Assembly: GCA_902388455.1 (NCBI GenBank)
Contig: CABMPD010000013.1
Coordinates: 15,765 to 79,764 of the forward strand
Length of the DNA stretch: 64,000 bases
Origin: an uncultured Alistipes sp.
Lineage (GTDB): Bacteria > Bacteroidota > Bacteroidia > Bacteroidales > UBA932
Direction of reading: 5' to 3'
The position numbers were made by a program, and so were the translations under genes. This document shows, one piece after another, positions 43,417-50,799 of this stretch. Under the pieces are notes generated by a model that ran no database searches, was not told the DNA's origin, and saw only the letters and a list, made by a program, of their open reading frames with translations. How positions within the stretch are numbered: the stretch's first letter is position 1; each line of letters begins with the position of its first letter.

Positions 43417-44598
43417 ATGTTCTCATTCAGAACTACCCCCCTGGACCGTCAGGAGGACCTGGTGCTGCGAAAGGGGTCCCTGGCCGTGCTGTGCAACCAG
43501 TCGGCCTGGGATCCGGAGCGGCAGGAGTATCTCTTCGGAGGACTGTACCGGAGCGGGCGGCTGCGCAAGGTATTCTATCCGGCGGACGGCCTCTTTGGAG
43601 AAATCCTGCCGGACGGAACTGCTCCCCGGAAGGATGTGGAGTATGACAGGGCTTTCGGTATGACCGGGTGCCGGTTCATTCCCCTGCGCTCCGGAGCAGG
43701 GGAGGACTTCGCTCCCGATCCCTCTATGTTCGAGGATGTGGATGCCCTTATCGTTGAATATCAGGACACAGGCTCGCGCTATGACTCGATGACCGCCGTC
43801 CTGTACGATATTTTCCAGATGATTCATATCAGCGGCCTGTCCCTGTCGGTATATATTCTGGACAGGGAGAATATCTGCGGCCGTCAGGTGGAGGGCACGA
43901 CCCTATGTCCGGGCAGTTCCGAGGCAGCGGGCATTGAGGGCATCCCTCACCGTCACGGACTGACTCTCGGGGAGCTGGCCAACCTCTTCTATTCGGAGGT
44001 GGGCGCGAAGTTCCCCCTGCACATCATTTCCTATATGGTGCGTCCTGCAACCCAGTACCTGATGCCGTGGAGCATTCCTCCCAGGCCGGATGTGCCGGGG
44101 CTTTTTACCTCGGGCTTTTATTGCGGGATGGTCCTGCTGTCCGGTACCGACCTGAGCTGGGGAGAGGGAACATCCCGGCCGTACGAGCTGTTCGGGGCCC
44201 CGTATCTGGAGCAGTGGCTGCGCGGCTGCAGTCTGGACGCTGTCTCGGATGCGGGAGTATTCCTGCGCCGCACGGTATTCACCCCGCGTTTCGGGAAATG
44301 GCAGAATCAGTCCTGTTTCGGTTTCCAGATGCTGCCCCGTCCCGGGGTACCTTATCACTCTGTGGCCCATGCGCTGCGGATTCTCCGGACCCTGGTTTCG
44401 GACGGAGTACCGGTGGATATGTCCAGACTGCCGGAAGTTGCTGGAGATGAGATATTCTGCGGTTATATCGGCGGTACGGTCCCCGGTGAAGGACTCAAGG
44501 AGCACATAAAGGTCGAGGAGCAGAAGTGGATCCGCAAGGCCCGCCGCTATATGCTCTACGATGATCAGCTGGTGCGCGTGAAGACAATAAAGAATTAA
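43417..44598 (+). CDS. DUF1343 / NamZ-like protein (possible exo-muramidase)
   Basis: The 393-residue product resembles DUF1343 proteins, some of which (NamZ) release terminal N-acetylmuramic acid from peptidoglycan fragments. Visible family marks are LAVLCNQSAWD, VDALIVEYQDTGSRYDSMTA, YILDRENICGRQVEG, GIPHRHGLTLGELA and DLSWGEGTSRPYELFGAPYL, at the expected order and spacing. It differs from most members by lacking a signal peptide and by an altered N-terminal segment (YPADGLFGE where PEHGF is usual). It starts 3 bp after glmM, which fits cell-wall sugar recycling in the cytoplasm. Activity is inferred. Confidence 0.75.
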   Translation: MFSFRTTPLDRQEDLVLRKGSLAVLCNQSAWDPERQEYLFGGLYRSGRLRKVFYPADGLFGEILPDGTAPRKDVEYDRAFGMTGCRFIPLRSGAGEDFAPDPSMFEDVDALIVEYQDTGSRYDSMTAVLYDIFQMIHISGLSLSVYILDRENICGRQVEGTTLCPGSSEAAGIEGIPHRHGLTLGELANLFYSEVGAKFPLHIISYMVRPATQYLMPWSIPPRPDVPGLFTSGFYCGMVLLSGTDLSWGEGTSRPYELFGAPYLEQWLRGCSLDAVSDAGVFLRRTVFTPRFGKWQNQSCFGFQMLPRPGVPYHSVAHALRILRTLVSDGVPVDMSRLPEVAGDEIFCGYIGGTVPGEGLKEHIKVEEQKWIRKARRYMLYDDQLVRVKTIKN

Positions 44599-44614
44599 TG
44601 CTAATATTTTGTAT

Positions 44615-45466
44615 ATGAACAGTTATCCTAAAATCCAGGCAGCTCTGATGAGTCTGCCAGTGCTACTTGTATCCTCCTGTCAGGCATGGTCTCCGGTCCC
44701 GGAGCCGGATATGCAGAAATATGAATTGAGAGGAGATGTGGCATCGATGAAAAACATCGTCTACAAACTGGACTCCACTGCGGACGGATATGTGGCTTCT
44801 GGGATCGAGGCATCCATGAGCAATGTCTATCTGGAGTTCGATACTGCCGGCAGAATGACTCTCATGCAGCGTATCAACATAAAAAACCAACCCGGACTCA
44901 GGGAGGAATATACCTATGGCAGGGACGGACGGATGCTTTCCAAGTCCGTGATTCTGTCGGACGGGACTCTGAAGGAGAAGTCGGACTACAGGTATAGAAG
45001 GGGACGGCTGCATACCCTGACTGTAAAGGACGGGGCGGACAGTCTGGTCAGACATGAGAAGTATAAGTATTTCGGCCGGGATAGTGTCATCGCTGAATTT
45101 ACGTTCAATGGTGATACTTTGAATGGGTACCGTGTCTCCAGGTATGACCGTCTGGGACGCAGTACCGGAATGTCTTCCTATACGGCCGGTGGCCGCAGAC
45201 TTCTCAGTGGCATCGATATCGAGTATGACTCGCTGGGCAGACGCGCCTTTGTTACTACAGATGATATTTTCTTCAAGAAGATGGAAAACCGTATGAGCTA
45301 TGATTCCAACGGATTCTGTTCCGGACAGGTGCTTTCAGGGCGCGGGCGCGTTACGGATTTCCGCTTTTCTTTCAAGACAGACACGGCAGGAAATTGGATT
45401 GAACGTGTGACAATCCGTGACGGCGTGCCTTTCAGGGTTGAGGTAAGGGAGATACATTACCGCTGA
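44615..45466 (+). CDS. Predicted lipoprotein with YD-like repeats, function unknown
   Basis: I choose the ATG at 44615 (MNSYPKIQAALMSLPVLLVS), giving 283 residues with lipobox LVSSC, so a surface or periplasmic lipoprotein. The body has spaced units like YGRDGRMLSK, YDRLGRSTG and YDSLGRRAF that recall RHS/YD-type beta strands, about 25-35 residues apart. I do not recognise a function. It follows the NamZ-like gene by 16 bp; TATTTTG lies 3 nt before the ATG and could give it its own start. A strong hairpin follows. Confidence 0.7.
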   Translation: MNSYPKIQAALMSLPVLLVSSCQAWSPVPEPDMQKYELRGDVASMKNIVYKLDSTADGYVASGIEASMSNVYLEFDTAGRMTLMQRINIKNQPGLREEYTYGRDGRMLSKSVILSDGTLKEKSDYRYRRGRLHTLTVKDGADSLVRHEKYKYFGRDSVIAEFTFNGDTLNGYRVSRYDRLGRSTGMSSYTAGGRRLLSGIDIEYDSLGRRAFVTTDDIFFKKMENRMSYDSNGFCSGQVLSGRGRVTDFRFSFKTDTAGNWIERVTIRDGVPFRVEVREIHYR

Positions 45467-45487
45467 CTGGAAAGGGGAATATATAAA

Positions 45488-45523
45488 AAGAGACCGGCCA
45501 AAATCATTTTGGACCGGTCTCTT
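45488..45523. terminator. Bidirectional terminator between convergent lipoprotein genes
   Basis: Arms AAGAGACCGGCCAAAA and TTTTGGACCGGTCTCTT pair with a single bulged A around the loop TCA. On the plus strand GAATTTTT follows; on the minus strand TTTTTATAT follows. It lies between the stops at 45466 and 45548 and can serve both genes. Confidence 0.88.
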
Positions 45524-45547
45524 GAATTTTTCAGGACTTAAGAACCG

Positions 45548-47182
45548 TTAACGGATGGCTCTCTTCAGGATTTTGTCTGTAGGAAGTGAGGATACTTCGG
45601 GAGTGAATGCGGGACGCTCGGGGATTTCCATCTGGTTTTTGATGGCAAACGAGGCGGAAGATCCACCCATGAGGGTATTGAAGTACTCATCGAACAGAGC
45701 GTAATCGTGGCTTGTGCCTTCCTCTGTGAGCTGGAATACTTTCATGTACATGTCACCTGTATTGCCCTCAGCATCAAATGCTATTACGCATATTGTCGAG
45801 TATTCATCGTATGCCATGTAATAGATGTTGGCGGGATTTGGATCAGTGCTGCTTGCCTCGGTTCCGTTGGCGAGGGTGTTGTTGTAGATTTCTTCTTCTG
45901 TCTGGTCGGCGGTGATGTCACCGGTCCATACTACATAGTAACATCCAGCAGCGGTCTCATTGTATGTCATGTCCACAGCGGCGAACAGAGGCTTTGAACC
46001 GACATAGTTTTCATATTCGGGATTGTATGCTACGAGATCATCGCTGTGCCAGTAGTAGTTGACGTGACCTTCTGCAAATGCATCGGTAGGCTGGTTTGCA
46101 GTGGTGTAGAACTCTTGCTTGGTCATCTCTGAGTTGTAGGTCAGCTGGTCCATATCTATTCCCCATGCAGTTATATAGTACTTGGTTTCGGGAGTCATGC
46201 CGGTTACATTGTATCCTTCATGGTCACCCTGAAGTGCATAGTACTCAAGATAAGAACTGTAGTTGTTGGTTATCTCGGCGATGATGGCCATATCGTCGTA
46301 TCCTGCATCATACCATGATTCATCGATGACAATCGTGAAGTAGTATGCACTCTTGTCTGAAGGGATGATGTCGTATACTACACTTCTGGCACTGGGTGTG
46401 TAGTCGAATTCAAAGGTCAGATCAACCATCTGTATTTCAGTAGTGGTGAATTCGGGACCATAGTGAATTTCGGTGGTGAACTCGCCGTTCTCGTCAATTC
46501 CGAATGCATACGGTGTGTAAGCCGTATTTGAACTCAGGCCTGTCCATGTGTAGTCATCTGTGGTATTGCCGGGAATCAGGAAATCTGTCAGGGAATAGCC
46601 GAACATGGCATATATCTCGGCCAGTGCAAGCAGATCCTGTCTTGCCGTCTCGGCAAAATCGGGATTCTCGGCAATGGTAGCGCTAGTCGCTACGCCGTCG
46701 TAGTAGTAGGAAATGGTCTCGTCCAGACATGAGACAATCACTCTTGCAGAGGTAGCCTTAACTTCATCTTCAGGTACCTGAATGTCGAAGAATACGGTAC
46801 GTCCGCTCTGAATAATGTTGATCTGAGCCGAAGCCTCGCCGTCTGCCCATGTATAGGTGATGGTGAGGATGGCGTTGCGGCTTTCGGTCTCCTCATTCTC
46901 GAGGATATTGAAAGTCACAGTGCCTGTAGTTTCATAGTTGATTGCATCAACCCATGTCTGGTTGGCTTCTGCTTTAACAGTGCCTCCGTCAATCGGATTG
47001 GAAATGGTGTACTCGATGGAACCGGTTCCTCCATCTCCGACGAAAGTGAGCTGATTGCCGGGAGCATTTGTCACTTCAATTGAAGGCTGCTCCGAGGGAT
47101 TGGGTTCGGGTTCGGGCTCCTCGCATCCAGTTGCCATGAAAATGAGAGAAGCTGCTGCGATTAGAAATAGGGATTTTTTCAT
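45548..47182 (-). CDS. BACON-type lipoprotein, surface, function unknown
   Basis: The 544 residues start with a lipoprotein signal (lipobox MATGC) followed by a Glu/Pro-rich linker. Residues 33-130 look like a BACON domain (YTISNPIDGG, a Trp in TWVDAI, ITYTWADGEASAQINIIQSG), often a carbohydrate- or mucin-facing module. Two or more fibronectin-III-like segments follow, with GLSSNTAYTPYAFGIDENGE and GMTPETKYYITAWGID. It is less GC-rich by eye than its neighbours. A homologous first domain occurs in the pseudogene at 27684-28899. Role in surface binding is inferred. Confidence 0.82.
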   Translation of the reverse strand: MKKSLFLIAAASLIFMATGCEEPEPEPNPSEQPSIEVTNAPGNQLTFVGDGGTGSIEYTISNPIDGGTVKAEANQTWVDAINYETTGTVTFNILENEETESRNAILTITYTWADGEASAQINIIQSGRTVFFDIQVPEDEVKATSARVIVSCLDETISYYYDGVATSATIAENPDFAETARQDLLALAEIYAMFGYSLTDFLIPGNTTDDYTWTGLSSNTAYTPYAFGIDENGEFTTEIHYGPEFTTTEIQMVDLTFEFDYTPSARSVVYDIIPSDKSAYYFTIVIDESWYDAGYDDMAIIAEITNNYSSYLEYYALQGDHEGYNVTGMTPETKYYITAWGIDMDQLTYNSEMTKQEFYTTANQPTDAFAEGHVNYYWHSDDLVAYNPEYENYVGSKPLFAAVDMTYNETAAGCYYVVWTGDITADQTEEEIYNNTLANGTEASSTDPNPANIYYMAYDEYSTICVIAFDAEGNTGDMYMKVFQLTEEGTSHDYALFDEYFNTLMGGSSASFAIKNQMEIPERPAFTPEVSSLPTDKILKRAIR

Positions 47183-47213
47183 ATTATTAAAGGAATTAGT
47201 GTTAATAATGTTT

Positions 47214-47221
47214 CAAAGATA
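47214..47221 (-). promoter_or_regulatory. -7 element for the BACON lipoprotein gene
   Basis: On the minus strand TATCTTTG matches TAnnTTTG exactly and lies 31 nt before the ATG at 47182. The expected -33 position is AT-rich without TTTG. The rest of the 214-bp gap up to 47396 is AT-rich and holds the rpmE2 promoter. Confidence 0.6.
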
Positions 47222-47324
47222 ATAAAACTTTTTTTTAAAATTTATCATTTTTTATAAAAAATAGCAGTTTTTTTAAAGAAAATCTAGAATCGGAGCTCAA
47301 TTTGCGAAAGTTGGCGGTGGAAAA

Positions 47325-47356
47325 TTTGCTTGGAAAAGAAATTGTATATACTTTTG
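47325..47356 (+). promoter_or_regulatory. Promoter for rpmE2
   Basis: TTTG (47325-47328), a 20-nt spacer and TACTTTTG (47349-47356) match both boxes of the phylum consensus exactly. The ATG lies 40 nt downstream. Confidence 0.88.
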
Positions 47357-47396
47357 CCGCCCAGAACAAAACGGCAACAATTTTAATTTTTACACA

Positions 47397-47648
47397 ATGA
47401 AAAAAGGTATACATCCCGAATCCTACCGTCTTGTAGCTTTCAAGGATATGTCCAATGAGCATGTGTTCATCACCCGCTCCTGTGTCAACACCAAGGAGAC
47501 CATCGACATCGAGGGCGTGACCTATCCCCTCGTGAAGGTCGAGATCTCCAACACCTCCCATCCTTTCTATACCGGAAAGATGAAGCTCGTCGACACCGCC
47601 GGCCGCGTGGACAAATTCTACCAGCGCTACAAGAACCGCCAGAAGTAA
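47397..47648 (+). CDS. rpmE2: 50S ribosomal protein L31, type B
   Basis: Large-subunit protein bridging to the small subunit. The 83-residue product starts [20 protein letters not shown] and ends [15 protein letters not shown]. It is the longer type B form; the zinc-binding cysteine set of type A is absent (a single Cys in [11 protein letters not shown]), so it does not store zinc. A consensus promoter lies directly upstream. Stand-alone gene; identity is clear. Confidence 0.96.
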   Translation: MKKGIHPESYRLVAFKDMSNEHVFITRSCVNTKETIDIEGVTYPLVKVEISNTSHPFYTGKMKLVDTAGRVDKFYQRYKNRQK

Positions 47649-47715
47649 TCCTGCCCAAAAGGAACTTCTCCAACAATATCGATTCCGACAGACATTCACT
47701 TGTCTGCCGGAATTT

Positions 47716-48240
47716 TTATTTTCCGACCATCTCCTTGCCGATGCGCAGCTCGGCGCAGACGGTGAGGTTGCCGATAGATTCGAGGGTGAGGTAGATGAAG
47801 CGGTTGTCTATCTTGGTGACGCGGCCGGTACGTTTCTCGAAGGGACCTCCGAGGATGCGTACCATGTCGCCCTCCGAGATGATGCGGCTCTGGTCGACCA
47901 CTATGAGGAACTTGTGGATCTCCTCGATTTCTGAGTCCCGGATCACAGCCGGCTCGCCGCAATAGTAGACGGGACATGCCACCCCTTCTACGGAGGCGAA
48001 TTTGCTGAGCTGGGCCCTGGTGCAGTGTATGAATATATAGGAGCGGTATAGGGGGACTTCCACTGTCTTGACCCGGTCGGACCACTTGCGCTTCTCCCGG
48101 TACAGGGGCAGGAACACTTCCGCGCCCATGAGTGTAAGCCGCCGCTCCACGGCTTTCTCGGCCCTGGAGGCGGTGTACAGCACGTACCATCTTACGGGCT
48201 GGGACTTGAGAACTCTGGGTGCGGGGGTGTCCTGACTCAT
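47716..48240 (-). CDS. UpxY-type NusG-family antitermination protein
   Basis: Specialised NusG paralogue. In Bacteroides, UpxY proteins let polymerase read through capsule operons. The start at 48240 (MSQDTPAPRVLKSQPVRWYV) gives 174 residues: an NGN domain (18-110, with VRWYVLYTASRAEKAVERRL and VPLYRSYIFIH) and a KOW domain (125-174, with GDMVRILGGPFEKRTGRVTK). Its ATG overlaps the sirtuin stop by 4 bp, so it is translationally coupled to that gene. No polysaccharide genes are next to it; its target must be elsewhere or it serves a different operon. The general nusG is at 4367. Confidence 0.85.
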   Translation of the reverse strand: MSQDTPAPRVLKSQPVRWYVLYTASRAEKAVERRLTLMGAEVFLPLYREKRKWSDRVKTVEVPLYRSYIFIHCTRAQLSKFASVEGVACPVYYCGEPAVIRDSEIEEIHKFLIVVDQSRIISEGDMVRILGGPFEKRTGRVTKIDNRFIYLTLESIGNLTVCAELRIGKEMVGK

Positions 48241-48923
48241 TTGAGAGAGGGTACTAGGTCCAGGAACCTGCGCATGCCGGCTGTCGCCACGTCCTGAATC
48301 TGGGTGTAATACTTGTAGCCTACGTGGATGGGCTTGGGGTCCACCAGGTAGAGTGGCACTCCGTGACGCACGTAGTTGACCAGTCCGGCAGCCGGATAGA
48401 CTACCAGTGATGTGCCGATGACCAGCAGTATGTCGCACTCCGATACGATCTCAGCGGCCGGCTCGATCATGGGCACGGCTTCCCCGAACCAGACGATGTC
48501 CGGCCGGAGCTGCTCGCCCCGGTCGTCGAGGTCTCCGAGGCGGATGTCGCTGTAGCCTATGTCGTAGACCGGCTTGGGCGACCTCTCGCCGCGGGCCTTG
48601 GTTATCTCCCCGTGAAGGTGAAGCACCCGGGAAGAACCGGCCCGCTCGTGGAGGTTGTCTATGTTCTGGGTGATGACAGTGACATCGAAGTCTTTCTCCA
48701 GAGCTGCGATGATGCGGTGGGCCTCATTGGGCTGCCGGGTCTGTATGTCCCGGCGGCGGGCATTATAGAAGTCCAGGACCAGGCCGGGATTGCGGTACCA
48801 GCCCTCGATGGAGGCCACTTCCTCCACGCGGTACTGTTCCCACATTCCGTCCGAGTCGCGGAAGGTATTGATTCCGCTTTCCTTGCTCACTCCGGCTCCG
48901 GAGAGTACTGCCAGTTTTTTCAT
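48237..48923 (-). CDS. Sirtuin NAD-dependent deacylase, CobB-like, without zinc cysteines
   Basis: Removes acyl groups from lysines using NAD. The 228 residues have GAGVSKESGINTFRD (10-24), TQNIDNLHERAG (85-96) with catalytic His104 in HLHGE, and IGTSLVVYPAAGL. Tyr53 and Arg56 in FYNARRRD match the pair that favours succinyl/malonyl-lysine. The four zinc cysteines of most sirtuins are missing between HGE and DIVWFGE. It sits between an ATPase gene (13 bp) and the UpxY-like gene (4-bp overlap). A role in general metabolism is more likely than defence, but the operon context is unusual. Confidence 0.9.
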   Translation of the reverse strand: MKKLAVLSGAGVSKESGINTFRDSDGMWEQYRVEEVASIEGWYRNPGLVLDFYNARRRDIQTRQPNEAHRIIAALEKDFDVTVITQNIDNLHERAGSSRVLHLHGEITKARGERSPKPVYDIGYSDIRLGDLDDRGEQLRPDIVWFGEAVPMIEPAAEIVSECDILLVIGTSLVVYPAAGLVNYVRHGVPLYLVDPKPIHVGYKYYTQIQDVATAGMRRFLDLVPSLK

Positions 48924-48936
48924 ATATGGAATTTGT

Positions 48937-49905
48937 CTATTTTACTGTTGTCATTGTCTTGAAATAGAATCTGTCCAGCCATACCCTGAAGACGGGATCG
49001 ATGATTCTGGGATTGTCCTGGGCATCAAACATGATGACCTCTTTCTTCGTGAGGGCCTCCTTGATCCTGTGTACATTGGCCGAGGAGTTGAGTCTGTACC
49101 GGTGGATTACCTCCGTGGAGCTTACTTTGGATACACCGTCGAAGATGGCTCTCAGCAGATATACCTGATAGCGGCTGAGGCTGTCCACTATTTCTTGAAA
49201 ATGAGTGAAGTGAGTGTACAGCAGAGAGTCTATGGCCTCGGACAGCAGACTGTCTGAGAGATATCCCTTGGTCAGGTTGAAGCAGCTGTTGGCTATCTGC
49301 CAGATATACCAGGGATGACCGTCCGTGAGGCTGTAGATGTATTCGGTCTGCTGCGGTTCCACCACACGGCCTACTCTGAGGAATGTCCTTATTATATGGT
49401 CTGAAATCAGTTTCTCATCGATGGGCGAGAGCGTGACCCTGTCATACAGGCGGTAGAAGAATTTCTTCTCTTCGAAAATATACTTCATGGCGTTGACGCC
49501 CGATCCGGATACTATATAGACCGGTCCGCCTGGTCTCTGCCATTCTTTTTCCATCTGGCGCAGCAGTTTGTCATATCCTTCCAGGCGCAGTATGTTCTGG
49601 AATTCTTCAATGCATACGACTTGGCGCGGCTCAGACGGCAGAGACTGAATTTCGTCCAGCTGATGCTGGAAATCTTCGGTGTCAATAGTGCTGAGAAGAC
49701 TCAGCTGTGAGATGTGGTACCCGGGGTTCTGCTCATACTGGCTCAGGGCCATCTGTATGAGAGAGCGCTTGCCGGTGCGGGGAGGCTCGTAGATGACGGC
49801 ATGTCTGCCATCTGCGATAATGGATACGAGGTGGCTCACGTCTTTCTTCCTGGAAAGAAAGTCGTTGCCAGTAGCGATGGAGTTGTTGGTAAAAGGGGAT
49901 TCCAT
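48937..49905 (-). CDS. AAA/STAND-type ATPase with altered Walker A
   Basis: The 322-residue product resembles the archaeal-type ATPase family (PF01637-like): an N-terminal NTPase core, then a winged-helix C-terminal part with LSRYQVYLLRAIFDGVSKVS and a DUF-like ending RIIDPVFRVWLDRFYF. The P-loop reads YEPPRTGKRSLIQ, so the first Gly is Glu and the Ser/Thr after Lys is Arg; Ser follows one place later. Walker B is VVCIEEFQNI, sensor VSGSGVNAM. Hydrolysis may be weak. First gene of the ATPase - sirtuin - UpxY-like operon; its promoter backs onto that of rplU. Confidence 0.82.
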   Translation of the reverse strand: MESPFTNNSIATGNDFLSRKKDVSHLVSIIADGRHAVIYEPPRTGKRSLIQMALSQYEQNPGYHISQLSLLSTIDTEDFQHQLDEIQSLPSEPRQVVCIEEFQNILRLEGYDKLLRQMEKEWQRPGGPVYIVSGSGVNAMKYIFEEKKFFYRLYDRVTLSPIDEKLISDHIIRTFLRVGRVVEPQQTEYIYSLTDGHPWYIWQIANSCFNLTKGYLSDSLLSEAIDSLLYTHFTHFQEIVDSLSRYQVYLLRAIFDGVSKVSSTEVIHRYRLNSSANVHRIKEALTKKEVIMFDAQDNPRIIDPVFRVWLDRFYFKTMTTVK

Positions 49906-49931
49906 GTTGTCATCTTTGTTTTTCGCGGGAG

Positions 49932-49939
49932 CAAATTTA
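49932..49939 (-). promoter_or_regulatory. -7 element for the ATPase-sirtuin-UpxY operon
   Basis: On the minus strand TAAATTTG matches the consensus exactly, 26 nt before the ATG at 49905. No -33 TTTG is seen at the usual spacing. Confidence 0.6.
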
Positions 49940-49967
49940 TGAAAAAAAGTAAGTTTTTTGATTTTAA

Positions 49968-49999
49968 TTTGTGAAAAATGGTGAAATGTATTACTTTTG
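49968..49999 (+). promoter_or_regulatory. Promoter for rplU-rpmA
   Basis: TTTG (49968-49971), a 20-nt spacer and TACTTTTG (49992-49999) match both consensus boxes exactly. The predicted message has a leader of about 100 nt. Confidence 0.88.
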
Positions 50000-50044
50000 C
50001 TCTCCCAAAAATGATGATATAGGTCGTTAAGCTATTGGAAAAGA

Positions 50045-50065
50045 GCTGCTTGCAAGTACAGCAGC
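50045..50065 (+). promoter_or_regulatory. Hairpin in the long rplU leader
   Basis: GCTGCT (50045-50050) pairs with AGCAGC (50060-50065) around a 9-nt loop within the roughly 100-nt leader. A long structured leader before a ribosomal-protein operon could be a site of feedback by L21 or L27. Not matched to a named leader family. Confidence 0.4.
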
Positions 50066-50102
50066 CGCTTACTGCCGCTAACTTTAAAACAAATTTAGGT
50101 AA

Positions 50103-50411
50103 ATGTACGCAATTGTAGACATTGCTGGACAGCAGATGAAAGTGGAGAAGGGCAAGAAGATCTTCGTGAACCGCCTTGAGGGCGAGAAGGGTGCTTCTGT
50201 CGACTTCTCCAAAGTGCTTCTGACCGATGACAACGGTTCGGTCAAGGTCGGTACCCCCTATGTTGAGGGAGTCAATGTAAAGGCCACCATCGTGGATCAT
50301 GTAAAGGCTGACAAGGTTCTGGTCTTCAAGAAAAGACGCCGCAAAGGCTATCAGAAGCTGAACGGTCACCGCCAGTGTTTAACCCAGATTCTCATCGAAG
50401 AGATCGCTTAA
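50103..50411 (+). CDS. rplU: 50S ribosomal protein L21
   Basis: Large-subunit protein that binds 23S rRNA and contacts L20. The 102-residue product starts MYAIVDIAGQQMKVEKGKKI and has the C-terminal motif KRRRKGYQKLNGHRQ that marks the family. A consensus promoter and a long leader precede it. rpmA follows 20 bp later, the almost universal pairing. Confidence 0.97.
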   Translation: MYAIVDIAGQQMKVEKGKKIFVNRLEGEKGASVDFSKVLLTDDNGSVKVGTPYVEGVNVKATIVDHVKADKVLVFKKRRRKGYQKLNGHRQCLTQILIEEIA

Positions 50412-50431
50412 TGAAATAGGAGGAAATACTT

Positions 50432-50695
50432 ATGGCTCACAAAAAAGGTGTCGGTAGTTCTAAGAACGGTCGTGAATCACACAGCAAACGACTTGGACTG
50501 AAACTGTTCGGCGGCCAGATGGCCAAGGCCGGCAACATCCTCGTACGTCAGAGAGGCACAGTCCACTATCCCGGTAAGAATGTCGGAATGGGCAAGGACC
50601 ATACCCTTTACGCTCTTGTGGACGGAGTGGTTACTTTCCGCAAGACCAGGGAGAACAGGTCATACGTGTCGGTACTCCCTCCCGTGACTGAGTAA
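50432..50695 (+). CDS. rpmA: 50S ribosomal protein L27
   Basis: Its N-terminal arm reaches the peptidyl transferase centre. The 87-residue product begins [20 protein letters not shown] and contains [17 protein letters not shown] and [16 protein letters not shown]. There is no cleavable N-terminal extension of the Firmicutes type; Ala2 is exposed at once. AGGAGGAAA about 6-14 nt ahead of the ATG is one of the few strong Shine-Dalgarno sites in the window. An intrinsic terminator follows. Confidence 0.98.
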   Translation: MAHKKGVGSSKNGRESHSKRLGLKLFGGQMAKAGNILVRQRGTVHYPGKNVGMGKDHTLYALVDGVVTFRKTRENRSYVSVLPPVTE

Positions 50696-50716
50696 TCAAG
50701 CGGGAATAGAATTTAT

Positions 50717-50755
50717 GGGGCCGTATCTTTTTTCAGATACGGCCTCTAATTTTTT
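50717..50755 (+). terminator. Intrinsic terminator after rpmA
   Basis: GGCCGTATCT (50719-50728) pairs with AGATACGGCC (50735-50744) around TTTTTC; two more outer pairs are possible. TCTAATTTTTT follows. It closes the rplU-rpmA transcript before serS. Confidence 0.9.
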
Positions 50756-50766
50756 AAACCATTTTG

Positions 50767-50774
50767 TATATTTG
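50767..50774 (+). promoter_or_regulatory. -7 element for serS-ruvC
   Basis: TATATTTG matches the consensus exactly and ends 25 nt before the ATG at 50800. A -33 TTTG is not seen at the usual spacing, where terminator sequence lies. Confidence 0.6.
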
Positions 50775-50799
50775 CATCCGTTTTAAAACACAGATACAG

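Noticed and set aside
48237..49905. Sirtuin-ATPase phage-defence system
   Set aside because: The sirtuin has CobB-type deacylase marks and normal length, the ATPase lacks sensor repeats, and no defence genes flank them; kept only as an operon observation.
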